DNA of 9,997 bases. Source: Porticoccus sp. Its GTDB lineage: Bacteria > Pseudomonadota > Gammaproteobacteria > Pseudomonadales > Porticoccaceae. Below, piece after piece: positions 1-6,812 of the stretch (position 1 is the stretch's first letter; the number at the start of each line of letters is the position of its first letter). A program made the translations under genes and the position numbers. A model generated the notes under the pieces. The model worked only from the letters and a program-made list of their open reading frames with translations, was not told the DNA's origin and ran no database searches. The stretch spans positions 1-9,997 of the forward strand of contig JALQUJ010000133.1 in assembly GCA_023263825.1 (NCBI GenBank), read 5' to 3'.

Positions 1-217
1 CGCAGGTGTATTTTTCCTGTTTAGGTCTTTTTCTTAAGCAAGGGCAACGTTTTATTTGCTCGCCAGTTTTTGAATCTACCCATATTTTTCCATTGCTGGC
101 ATATTGATAAATATCTGGCATAAAAATTTCCCAAAGTTCAATTTCACTTTGCGATGCCGACAAACTACCATTGCTTTATTTGATACATCACTTGCCACAC
201 TGGTTACAATTTTTCAT
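1..217 (-). pseudogene. Cysteine-cluster (YkgJ-like) protein, N-terminal part, interrupted by two in-frame stops
   Basis: Reading the minus strand from ATG 217-215 gives 72 codons in one frame to the window edge, with two internal stops: TGA at codon 10 (190-188) and TAA at codon 14 (178-176). The rest reads as a normal protein: start MKNCNQCGK, then Cys11, a Ser-Leu-Ser-Ala-Ser segment, ELWEIF, PDIYQYAS, GKIWVD, TGEQI, a Cys-Pro-Cys at 58-60 and a final Tyr-Thr-Cys. The CxxCGK[stop]C start fits the CxxCGxCC metal-binding cluster of YkgJ-type zinc- or iron-binding proteins, so the TGA sits where a cluster Cys is expected. From memory of the family, the TAA replaces a Tyr. Both could arise by a third-position change to A. 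No frameshift is needed. The same frame is open upstream to 352, so a longer N-terminus is possible. Function would be lost unless translation restarts downstream. The family call is moderate; the interrupted frame is directly seen. Confidence 0.66.
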
Positions 218-279
218 CGTCACCACCCATGGACTATCCCCACTTGAAAGGGTTCTCTGCTCATTAAAACGGCCCTTGC

Positions 280-322
280 TATCAAATACCACCACTTGAT
301 AATCTCTGACCTTAACTATCAA
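280..322 (+). promoter_or_regulatory. Candidate operator/promoter region with alternating TATCAA/TTGATA motifs
   Basis: Upstream of the monooxygenase gene are three copies of one hexamer in alternating orientation: TATCAA at 280-285, TTGATA at 296-301 and TATCAA at 317-322. They form two inverted pairs with 10- and 15-nt spacers. TTGATA also resembles a -35 box, but no good -10 follows at 16-18 nt. An IsdG-type gene would be expected to respond to iron or heme, but the motifs do not match a Fur box well. This is an inference from symmetry only; the DNA is AT-rich and chance is possible. Confidence 0.25.
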
Positions 323-338
323 CCCATAGGATGACAGC

Positions 339-644
339 ATGTATTTAGCCATGAACCGCTTTCAAGTGAATGAGGGGCGGGAAGAGGATTTTATTGAAAT
401 TTGGCGCAGTCGTGATTCTTTTTTGGATGAGGTACCTGGGTTCAAATCCTTTAACTTGCTCCGCGGAAAAACCGAGGATAACATCACTCAATTTTGTTCC
501 CATTCGGTATGGGAAAGTCGCGTTGCTTTCGAGGATTGGACCCATTCGGAAGCTTTTCGCAAAGCCCATACAGGGGCGGGGAAAACTTCCGAAGGTATTT
601 ATGCCGGACCACCTAAACTGGAATTATTTGATAGTGTTCTTTAA
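339..644 (+). CDS. Heme-degrading monooxygenase-like protein (IsdG / antibiotic biosynthesis monooxygenase fold)
   Basis: A 101-residue cytoplasmic protein of the dimeric alpha/beta-barrel ABM superfamily. Its layout matches IsdG/HmoA-type enzymes, which open the heme ring and release iron: NRF at 6-8, a Trp-Arg-Ser-Arg helix at 22-25, PGF at 33-35, LLRG at 40-43, SVWES at 56-60 and the AFEDW..SEAFRKAH stretch at 63-77. Asn6, Trp67 and His77 sit where the catalytic Asn/Trp/His triad of IsdG lies, so heme degradation is more likely than the quinol chemistry of other ABM proteins, although this was not tested. Length fits the family (about 100-110). The start is supported by AGGA at 328-331, seven bases before the ATG. 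It stands alone on plus and converges on the next gene with only 10 nt between stops and no clear terminator. No signal peptide or membrane segment is seen. Confidence 0.85.
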   Translation: MYLAMNRFQVNEGREEDFIEIWRSRDSFLDEVPGFKSFNLLRGKTEDNITQFCSHSVWESRVAFEDWTHSEAFRKAHTGAGKTSEGIYAGPPKLELFDSVL

Positions 645-654
645 ATCACACAAG

Positions 655-891
655 CTAGTCAGCCAACAATCTCATTAAGCTTTGTGCATGGGTGGCAGCC
701 TCGACACCCAATTCTGTTAGATAACCACCATCCACATGATCCGTTAAACCTTTGTTAAAAAGTCGCTCAGCGGCGGCGACAACTTCAGGTGCGGCTTCAT
801 GGCTATGGACCTTAATACCATTGGCTCGAGAATCGAGGTTGAATTGGTTTAATAATTTGATTTCTTCTATTCTTTCACTGACATTGATCAT
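655..891 (-). CDS. TIGR02647 family small protein (putative DNA-binding)
   Basis: A 78-residue protein that I recognise as TIGR02647, a short family common in pseudomonad-like gammaproteobacteria and often labelled DNA-binding without firm experimental support. Visible hallmarks are KLLNQFNLDS, the GIKVHSHEAAPEVVAAAERLF stretch, KGLTDHVDGGYLTELG and the C-terminal EAATHAQSLMRLL helix. The frame is open to a Met codon at 945, but I chose ATG 891-889 because an AGAGG element lies 8 nt upstream, the resulting length matches the family (about 77), and the extra 18 N-terminal residues do not resemble it. It is transcribed in the same direction as rlmI, 118 nt downstream of that gene's stop, with no obvious terminator between, so read-through is possible. 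Its biological role is unknown. Confidence 0.82.
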   Translation of the reverse strand: MINVSERIEEIKLLNQFNLDSRANGIKVHSHEAAPEVVAAAERLFNKGLTDHVDGGYLTELGVEAATHAQSLMRLLAD

Positions 892-1009
892 TCTTTTTAC
901 CTCTAAACTTAAACTAACAGGCTGAAACCTCAGACTATTTAACATACGCTTATTTACAGAAAAATCAGCGTTTTCTATTATTTTTGACAGAGAACAGCCA
1001 CCTTCTCAA

Positions 1010-2224
1010 CTAAGACTGAATATCCCGAGCAAAAATAGCTTTTAAATAATTGGTTTCCGGTATTGCCGGGTGAATGGGGTGGTCTGGCCCCTGCCCACCC
1101 ATAGAGAATACTTGCAACTGCCGATGACGATGAGCTGCCGCAGTTTTAACCACATCCATCAAAATTTGTTGTGGCAGATGCATGGAGCAAGAAGCTGAAA
1201 TTAATGTACCTCCCAGTGCTAACAGCCTTAGCGCTAATTGATTGGCCTGATGATAAGCCTTTTCACCCTGGCGCTGATCTTTCTTCCGTTTAATAAAGGC
1301 TGGCGGATCTAACACAACAACATCAAAGGTTTGCCCGGCATCAATTAATGATTTCATAATGTCAATGGCTTTACCCTGCAAACAAGAGAACTGGCCTTTG
1401 TAGTCATTCAGTTCAGCATTTTGTTGCGCTAAATCCAACGCGTCACCCGAAACATCCACACAGGTGACCGAATTAGCACCGGCTGCTGCAGCCTGAACAC
1501 CCCAACCCCCGACATAGCTGTAAACATCTAACACTGTTTTATCTTTAGAGAGTTTTTGTAATTGCTGGCGATTGATTCGATGATCATAAAACCAACCCGT
1601 TTTTTGGCCTGTCATTACCGGCGCAAGAAAGCGGGTATTATTTTCTTCCAGCTCGACTAATTCTGGTATATCACCTGCTGCCACTTCAACACTTTCAGGT
1701 AAACCTTCCATTTGACGGAACGGCCCTTGGTTTCTGAAAACAATACCTTTGGGTGAAAACACTTCATCCAGAGCAGCAATAACATCATCGCGACGTTGAT
1801 CTATCGCAGCAGTGGTTAATTGCACTGAAAGGTAATCACCAAAACGATCGACCACCAATCCCGGCAATAAATCTGAATCACCAAAAAAAGCTCGGTAAAA
1901 TGGTTTTGAAAAATAAGACTCACGAAATTGGAGGGCTTGCTTTAATCGATTAACAATTAACGACTGACCTAAGTAGCTATTTTTTTCACGACTATAAAGC
2001 CTGGCACAAATAAGACTCGCTGGATTGACCACAGCCATAGCTACAAACTTACCAGTGGCATCTTCAACCACAACTTCACTACCTGCGGAAAGTGTTTTCA
2101 GGGGCGTTGTAGCAACATCCACCTCATTGCTGTAGATCCACAAATGGCCCGAACGTAATCGGCGATCTGCACCCTTCTTTAAACGAAGTGACCCTACTGC
2201 TTTAATGGTGGAGTTATCAGACAT
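1010..2224 (-). CDS. rlmI: Class I SAM-dependent 23S rRNA (cytosine-5) methyltransferase, RlmI type
   Basis: A 404-residue protein, close to E. coli RlmI (396), which makes m5C1962 in 23S rRNA using S-adenosylmethionine. An N-terminal PUA-like RNA-binding domain covers about residues 8-80 (RLRSGHLWIYSNEV at 22-35). The central region has the DSDLLPGLVVDRFGDYL signature at 116-132 and QKTGWFYDHR at 207-216. The Rossmann methyltransferase domain has motif I VLDVYSYVGGWG at 231-242, motif IV DPPAF at 306-310 and SCS at 345-347, whose Cys346 is the likely catalytic nucleophile. The C-terminus DHPIHPAIPETNYLKAIF fits this family. The start is supported by GAGGA at 2235-2231, six bases from the ATG. 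It follows gcvH but is separated from it by a hairpin terminator, so it probably has its own promoter. A paralogous RlmI-like enzyme with another target cannot be excluded. Confidence 0.88.
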   Translation of the reverse strand: MSDNSTIKAVGSLRLKKGADRRLRSGHLWIYSNEVDVATTPLKTLSAGSEVVVEDATGKFVAMAVVNPASLICARLYSREKNSYLGQSLIVNRLKQALQFRESYFSKPFYRAFFGDSDLLPGLVVDRFGDYLSVQLTTAAIDQRRDDVIAALDEVFSPKGIVFRNQGPFRQMEGLPESVEVAAGDIPELVELEENNTRFLAPVMTGQKTGWFYDHRINRQQLQKLSKDKTVLDVYSYVGGWGVQAAAAGANSVTCVDVSGDALDLAQQNAELNDYKGQFSCLQGKAIDIMKSLIDAGQTFDVVVLDPPAFIKRKKDQRQGEKAYHQANQLALRLLALGGTLISASCSMHLPQQILMDVVKTAAAHRHRQLQVFSMGGQGPDHPIHPAIPETNYLKAIFARDIQS

Positions 2225-2278
2225 AGTGTTTCCTCAAACATAGGATTTTTATACTTCCATTTTTTGTACTTCCACAAA

Positions 2279-2314
2279 TAAAAAAGGCTGCCTTTAATAG
2301 CAGCCCTCTTTTTA
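2279..2314 (-). terminator. Rho-independent terminator downstream of gcvH, bidirectional in form
   Basis: GGCTGC at 2286-2291 pairs perfectly with GCAGCC at 2300-2305 across an 8-nt loop. A run of A precedes it (2281-2285) and a run of T follows (2309-2313). Read on minus, the stem is extended by a G-U pair and is followed at once by a U-tract, which is the right geometry to end gcvH transcripts 32 nt past its stop and before rlmI. Confidence 0.78.
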
Positions 2315-2345
2315 TCGATAAGAAGCTTTACTGATAGGCTTTTAA

Positions 2346-2735
2346 TTATTCATTTTCAGCGACGGCTTCATAGGCTGCTGCATCTAACAAACTTTCTAAT
2401 TCAGAAGGATCAGACATTTTTACTTTAAAAAACCAACCGTCATCATAGGGTGAACCATTAATGGTCTCTGGTTCGTCTTCTAGCAATTCATTGACTGCGA
2501 TGACTTCGCCTGAAACCGGTGAGTAAATATCTGAGGCTGCTTTTACAGACTCAACCACACCAGCTTCTTCACCACCTGTAACCGTTGAACCTACTTCAGG
2601 CTGCTCAACATAAACAACATCGCCCAAACTTTCTTGAGCATGGTCACTAATGCCAACTGTTACGGTACCATCACCTTCATCCCGCGCCCATTCATGTGTG
2701 GCGGCATACTTCAAATTAGACGGAGTTGTGTTCAT
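2346..2735 (-). CDS. gcvH: Glycine cleavage system H protein
   Basis: A 129-residue lipoyl carrier protein of the usual length for GcvH. It shuttles the aminomethyl intermediate between the P, T and L proteins of the glycine cleavage complex, which converts glycine and tetrahydrofolate to methylene-THF, CO2, ammonia and NADH in the cytoplasm. The N-terminus has YAATHEWARDEGDGTVTVGI, followed by GDVVYVEQPEVG at 38-49. The lipoyl attachment site ESVKAASDIYSPVSGEV places the modified lysine at Lys65. The C-terminal PYDDGWFFKVK at 97-106 is typical. GAGGA at 2747-2743 lies seven bases before the ATG. In E. coli the gene lies between gcvT and gcvP just after ubiI. Here it sits 126 nt after ubiI with neither partner, and a terminator follows, so it is probably expressed alone or by read-through from the ubi operon. 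Confidence 0.96.
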   Translation of the reverse strand: MNTTPSNLKYAATHEWARDEGDGTVTVGISDHAQESLGDVVYVEQPEVGSTVTGGEEAGVVESVKAASDIYSPVSGEVIAVNELLEDEPETINGSPYDDGWFFKVKMSDPSELESLLDAAAYEAVAENE

Positions 2736-2786
2736 TGTTGTGTCCTCACCGTTCGCACTTAAATTTGACGCGTAAACAGCATCATT

Positions 2787-2815
2787 TGAAACTGCCGGGA
2801 ATTCTAAACCCGATC
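2787..2815 (-). promoter_or_regulatory. Weak candidate promoter for gcvH
   Basis: The 126-nt gap between ubiI and gcvH contains TAGAAT on minus, a one-mismatch -10 box, placed about 55-65 nt before the gcvH start. The hexamer about 17 nt upstream (TTTAGT) is a poor -35. No terminator hairpin for ubiI and no glycine-riboswitch-like structure could be recognised in the gap. Position and function are tentative. Confidence 0.25.
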
Positions 2816-2861
2816 GCCCTTAAACTAAAGAACAGAATTAGCCTAAGCCCCTTAATTCACG

Positions 2862-4100
2862 TCACAAACCCATCGCCTGGCGAACCAGTAAGTTTTTAAC
2901 CGGCCCCAGCCGATTTATGGCACTCATGCCATAATTCCTGAGTAATCGAACGGGTAATGGCTGATCTTCAAATAACCGTTTGAACCCTTCCATCACGGCC
3001 ATTGTACCTAGGTTATGGGGCTTACGACGGCGCTGGTATCGGCCTAATGCCCACATATCACCGGGAGACAGCCCTCGACTAACAGCGCGCTCTACCTCTT
3101 CCACTAAGGTGATGACATCCTGAAAACCCAGATTTACCCCCTGTCCAGCCAGTGGGTGTATGGTATGAGCGGCATCGCCCATCAAGGCAATACCCGGAAC
3201 TACATAATCAACTGCATGGCGCTGCTTCAAAGGAATTTTATAGCGTTTATCAACGGCGACTATTTTGCCCAAACAATGGCTACCGGCTTGCTCAAGGGCT
3301 GTGCAAAATTTGTTGTCGTCTAAAGCCATTAGTGACTCTGCAACTTCTTCCTGCTGTGACCAAACAATGGAACACTGATGGCAATCGCCTTGTTCTGTTT
3401 CAAGGGGCAAAAATGCCAACGTCCCATCGGGTAGAAACCGCTGCCTGGCGGTAAAGTTATGTTCAGCTTCCGTTGTGATGGAAGTAACAATGGCATGATG
3501 ACCATATTCCCACTGCCTCAGCTGTAAACCACAAAGCTCTCGCACTTTAGATTGTGCGCCATCGGCCGCTGCCAATAGTTTTGTAAAAATAGTAGCGCCG
3601 TCTTCCAGTGAAATAACCACACCATCTTTAGTTGTTTCCAGACCTGTTAGCTTGACCGGGCAGAGTAAATCCACGTTATCCAACATCTCTATTTTCTGTA
3701 ACAAGCCATCGACGATTAAGGCATTTTCAACGATATGACCCAGGCTCGACTGGCGTACTTCTACACAATCAAATTCAATATGCCCCGTGCCATCAGACTC
3801 CCAGACTTCCATGCGCTGATAGGCACAAGCACGTCGAGTAGCAATTTGAGACCAAACGCCCACATCTTCTAATAACTGGCGCGAAGGTTCCGCCAGGGCA
3901 ACAACTCTTGGATCAAAATGTTCTGAAAGGTCCGGCATTTGAAAAGGGCGTGCTTCAAGTATGGCAATACGAAGACTTTTACCTTGCTCATTAGCTGCCT
4001 GCTCTTTTGCAGCCAATTCTTTGGTAGCTAAAAGTGCCGCAAAGGCAGCTCCAACCATACCAGCGCCAGCAACGACCACATCGTATTGCTGATCAGCCAT
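2862..4100 (-). CDS. ubiI: 2-polyprenylphenol C5-hydroxylase, UbiI (VisC) type flavin monooxygenase
   Basis: A 412-residue FAD-dependent monooxygenase of the UbiH/UbiF/UbiI family. It fits UbiI, which performs C5 hydroxylation of the ring in aerobic ubiquinone synthesis. FAD motifs in order are GAGMVG at 12-17, acidic Glu49 ending the second strand, the ADGAQS motif near 179-184, and GDAAHTIHPLAGQGVNLGF at 308-326. UbiI-like features are ACAYQRMEVWE at 91-101, YGHHAIVTSI at 199-208, FLPDGTLAFLPL at 222-233 and the terminal NLLVRQAMGL. It lies directly after ubiH, as visC does in E. coli. Its ATG overlaps the ubiH stop by 8 nt, and an AAGG-containing ribosome site lies within the ubiH tail, suggesting translational coupling. 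Oddity: residues about 26-41 carry a short Lys/Glu/Ala-rich repetitive insertion between the first FAD helix and strand. UbiF is the main alternative. Confidence 0.87.
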   Translation of the reverse strand: MADQQYDVVVAGAGMVGAAFAALLATKELAAKEQAANEQGKSLRIAILEARPFQMPDLSEHFDPRVVALAEPSRQLLEDVGVWSQIATRRACAYQRMEVWESDGTGHIEFDCVEVRQSSLGHIVENALIVDGLLQKIEMLDNVDLLCPVKLTGLETTKDGVVISLEDGATIFTKLLAAADGAQSKVRELCGLQLRQWEYGHHAIVTSITTEAEHNFTARQRFLPDGTLAFLPLETEQGDCHQCSIVWSQQEEVAESLMALDDNKFCTALEQAGSHCLGKIVAVDKRYKIPLKQRHAVDYVVPGIALMGDAAHTIHPLAGQGVNLGFQDVITLVEEVERAVSRGLSPGDMWALGRYQRRRKPHNLGTMAVMEGFKRLFEDQPLPVRLLRNYGMSAINRLGPVKNLLVRQAMGL

Positions 4101-5427
4101 GTTGACTTACCTTCTGGGGCTGATTATGAGATAACGATTTATCTAACAAAGTACCCCTAGTTTCTAACCCCATACCTAACCTAGCAAACTGATGTCGAAA
4201 TAGTGGAACGGCATCGAGTGCCAGCAACCCCAGGTTACGGGCCAAAGCAATGGGAGCAGCACCAATAGTAAACACTTTAGGTAACAAATCGCTGAGCAAG
4301 ATGGTTTGCTTCTGGTCCATCTGCTGCCTTTCAATGTAACCCTGCAAAACCTTTAGTTCACCCAATTCTGATCCTGCGTCAGCCGCTAGCGCTAACTCAT
4401 TGGCTAATACTGCAACGTCCCGCAGTGCCAAATTAAACCCCTGGCCTGCCACAGGGTGTAAAGAATGTGCTGCATTTCCGACGACGACTAAATTACTACG
4501 CACCTGTTCATTACTGGTAATCAATCGTATCGGGTAACTATGGCGTGAACCCACTCGCTTAAACTGACCTAACCTATGCCCAAAACGATCCTGTAAAAGA
4601 GCAAGAAATTCCGATTCCGAAGCAGCAATCACTTCTTCTGCTCGCTCAGGTGGCAGTGTCCAGACCAATGCTGAACGGTATTCTTTATCTAGACCCACAT
4701 TATCGATAGACGCCTCATTTATAGGTAAAAGCGGCAACAGCGCCATGGGACCAGAATCAGTGAAACGTTCGTAGGCAATATTGTTGTGGCTTTGAGATAG
4801 AGAAACGTTAGCCACAACAGCAACCTGACCATAATCGTTGGTGGTTGCATCAATACCTAATTTCTCTCGGGTATTAGATTGTGCACCATCGGCAATGACT
4901 AATAGTTTTGTTGTGATATCCAAACCTGTAGATAAACACAACTCCGTCCCACCCTGGACTGGGCTTACTTCCTCTACAGTTGCTGGCGCAATAATTTCAA
5001 TGTTATCCGACCCCTGCAAAGCTTCCATCAGGACGGAACCCAGCCATTGGTTTTCAACCACGTAACCTAGAGCAGGCAAGTTCTGTTCTTCCGCACGCAA
5101 ACGAGTACTACCTATATGGCCACGATCTGATACATGAACATCTCTAATATCTGCAAGGCGTGTATTTAATGTTTTCCATAGGCCTAATATTTCAAAAATT
5201 TCACGACTGCTATGGGATAGTGCGGTAGAACGTGCATCAAAACTTGGCTGTAATGTATCAGGTGATGCAGCACTAACAGGAAAAGCCTCAATAACCTGTA
5301 TTCGCCAACCCAGGTTCAAGGAAGACAACAACAAAGCCAAGCTTGCTCCGACCATACCACCACCAACAATGGTGACATCTGCCTGTTGGCTTGCTGTTGA
5401 TTCTTTTTCTGTAAATTGCTCAGACAT
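4093..5427 (-). CDS. ubiH: 2-octaprenyl-6-methoxyphenol hydroxylase UbiH
   Basis: A 444-residue FAD-dependent monooxygenase matching UbiH, which hydroxylates ring carbon C1 in aerobic ubiquinone synthesis and is thought to work in a soluble Ubi complex. FAD motifs are GGGMVG at 22-27, Glu47, ADGAQSNTREKLG at 179-191 and GNAAHSLHPVAGQGFNLALRD at 317-337. UbiH-specific stretches are FDARSTALS at 63-71, VHVSDRGHIG at 97-106, YGQVAVVANV at 199-208, YERFTDSGPMALLPL at 219-233 and RFGHRLGQFKRVGSR at 281-295. GNAAH rather than GDAAH also favours UbiH. It is about 50 residues longer than E. coli UbiH, partly from a 17-residue N-terminal extension and a polar C-terminal tail. It starts 23 nt after the pepP stop with no clear Shine-Dalgarno motif, and overlaps ubiI. 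All evidence points to one operon. Confidence 0.93.
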   Translation of the reverse strand: MSEQFTEKESTASQQADVTIVGGGMVGASLALLLSSLNLGWRIQVIEAFPVSAASPDTLQPSFDARSTALSHSSREIFEILGLWKTLNTRLADIRDVHVSDRGHIGSTRLRAEEQNLPALGYVVENQWLGSVLMEALQGSDNIEIIAPATVEEVSPVQGGTELCLSTGLDITTKLLVIADGAQSNTREKLGIDATTNDYGQVAVVANVSLSQSHNNIAYERFTDSGPMALLPLLPINEASIDNVGLDKEYRSALVWTLPPERAEEVIAASESEFLALLQDRFGHRLGQFKRVGSRHSYPIRLITSNEQVRSNLVVVGNAAHSLHPVAGQGFNLALRDVAVLANELALAADAGSELGELKVLQGYIERQQMDQKQTILLSDLLPKVFTIGAAPIALARNLGLLALDAVPLFRHQFARLGMGLETRGTLLDKSLSHNQPQKVSQHG

Positions 5428-5450
5428 AGAGTTTCTAATATTGCGCTTAG

Positions 5451-6764
5451 CTATTTTCCTGACATTAGTGCTTCGATGTCCGCCGTCTCTTTGGGAGCAT
5501 CACTGGTCAAAACTTCTGGGCCTTTGGCCGTCACCAGCACATCATCTTCGATACGTATGCCAATACCTCGCCAACGTTTATGGACATCCTTGTTATCTGG
5601 TGAAATATAAATACCAGGCTCTACGGTCATGACCATACTTTTTTCAAGCAATCGCCACTCATCATCAATTTTATAATCACCCACATCATGAACATCCATG
5701 CCCAACCAGTGACCAGCCCGATGCATATAAAAATGCATATAGGCTTTTGTTTCTATCAGTTCGTTAAGCTCACCATCGAGCAAGTCTAACTCGCGTAAAC
5801 CTTCGGTAATCACCTCAACTGTCACTTGGTGTGGCTCATCCCAGTGATTACCCTTAGTGCAAGCTTTAATACCTGCCAGTTGTGCTTCCAAAACTACATC
5901 GTAAATGGCTTTTTGCTCAGCGCTATATTTCCCATTAATAGGAAAGGTTCGGGTGATATCAGCAGCATAATGCTGTAGCTCACAACCCGCATCAATCAAG
6001 ACAAGATCACCATCTTTGAGCTTGGCACTGTTTTCTACATAATGAAGGATGCACCCGTTTTCACCACTCCCGACAATACTTCCATAGGCGGGGAAACGTG
6101 CACCAGCCATAGCGAACTCATGTTCAATTTCTGCCTGAAGTTGATATTCATACATACCCGGTTTACATATTTGCATGGCTCGGCAGTGGGCTCGGGTGGA
6201 GATTTTTCCCGCCTCACGCATAATCTTCAACTCTGCAGCGCTTTTAAACAATCGTAATTCATGAAGCAGGTGATCGAGGTCAACAAATTCACCGGGTGGT
6301 GTCGCACCAGCCCGAGCTCTCCCACGAATGGTATTGACCCAATCCATTAAATGGCGATCAAAGGTGAGGTTCTTGCCCATGGCATAGTAAACACGGTCTC
6401 GACCCTCTAGCAGCCCCGGTAAAATCTCGTCGATATCATCAATTGGGAAGGCATCATCAGCACCGTATTTTTCACAAGCACCTTCCGGGCCAGCACGATA
6501 GCCGTCCCAAATCTCTCTCTCGATATTTCTATCACGGCAAAAGATTAAACATTCACCATGTTCTCGACCGGGCACCAAAACCAATACAGCTTCAGGCTCG
6601 GGAAAGCCGGTTAGATAAAATAAATCACTGTCCTGACGATAGGGGTAATGAATATCTCGGTTTCGAGTTTGTTCTGGAGCAGCGGTTAGAATGGCGATAC
6701 TGTTATCGGCCATCAGCTCCATCAGCTTTTGCCTGCGACGGGTAAATTCCTGCTTGCTTATCAT
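5451..6764 (-). CDS. pepP: Xaa-Pro aminopeptidase (aminopeptidase P II)
   Basis: A 437-residue metallopeptidase, close to E. coli PepP (about 440), which removes N-terminal residues that precede proline. The N-terminal domain (about 1-170) contains NRDIHYPYRQDSDLFYLTGF at 35-54, the usual PepP signature. The C-terminal pita-bread domain carries all five dinuclear manganese ligands: Asp258 (in LIDAG), Asp269 (in AADITRTF), His352 (in GHWLGMDVHDVG), Glu382 (in TVEPGIY) and Glu406 (in GIRIEDD). His359 is in the conserved position of a substrate-binding histidine. The enzyme should therefore be active and cytoplasmic. It lies 48 nt after ygfB and 23 nt before ubiH in the conserved ygfB-pepP-ubiH-ubiI order. 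No strong ribosome site is seen before ATG 6764-6762, but the N-terminal length agrees with the family. Confidence 0.95.
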   Translation of the reverse strand: MISKQEFTRRRQKLMELMADNSIAILTAAPEQTRNRDIHYPYRQDSDLFYLTGFPEPEAVLVLVPGREHGECLIFCRDRNIEREIWDGYRAGPEGACEKYGADDAFPIDDIDEILPGLLEGRDRVYYAMGKNLTFDRHLMDWVNTIRGRARAGATPPGEFVDLDHLLHELRLFKSAAELKIMREAGKISTRAHCRAMQICKPGMYEYQLQAEIEHEFAMAGARFPAYGSIVGSGENGCILHYVENSAKLKDGDLVLIDAGCELQHYAADITRTFPINGKYSAEQKAIYDVVLEAQLAGIKACTKGNHWDEPHQVTVEVITEGLRELDLLDGELNELIETKAYMHFYMHRAGHWLGMDVHDVGDYKIDDEWRLLEKSMVMTVEPGIYISPDNKDVHKRWRGIGIRIEDDVLVTAKGPEVLTSDAPKETADIEALMSGK

Positions 6765-6812
6765 TCTATTTTTTGAACTCTCAAATCCTAAACGATGGAG
6801 TAATGGGAATAA

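Noticed and set aside
188..190. TGA at a cluster cysteine as a selenocysteine codon
   Set aside because: A TAA stop follows four codons later in the same frame, no SECIS-like hairpin is evident just after the TGA, and the family is not known to me as a selenoprotein.
370..678. 102-residue plus-strand frame
   Set aside because: It overlaps the monooxygenase gene in another frame, shows no family features and lacks a ribosome site.
892..945. N-terminal extension of the TIGR02647 protein
   Set aside because: The internal ATG at 891 has a good AGAGG site and gives the family length; the extension looks like translated leader.
2736..2861. Glycine riboswitch before gcvH
   Set aside because: The gap is short and I could not recognise the conserved glycine aptamer core; a covariance-model search would be decisive.
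3152..3454. 100-residue plus-strand frame inside ubiI
   Set aside because: It is antisense to a firmly identified gene and has no recognisable domain.
5369..5632. 87-residue plus-strand frame across the ubiH-pepP junction
   Set aside because: It is antisense to two conserved genes and has no family features.
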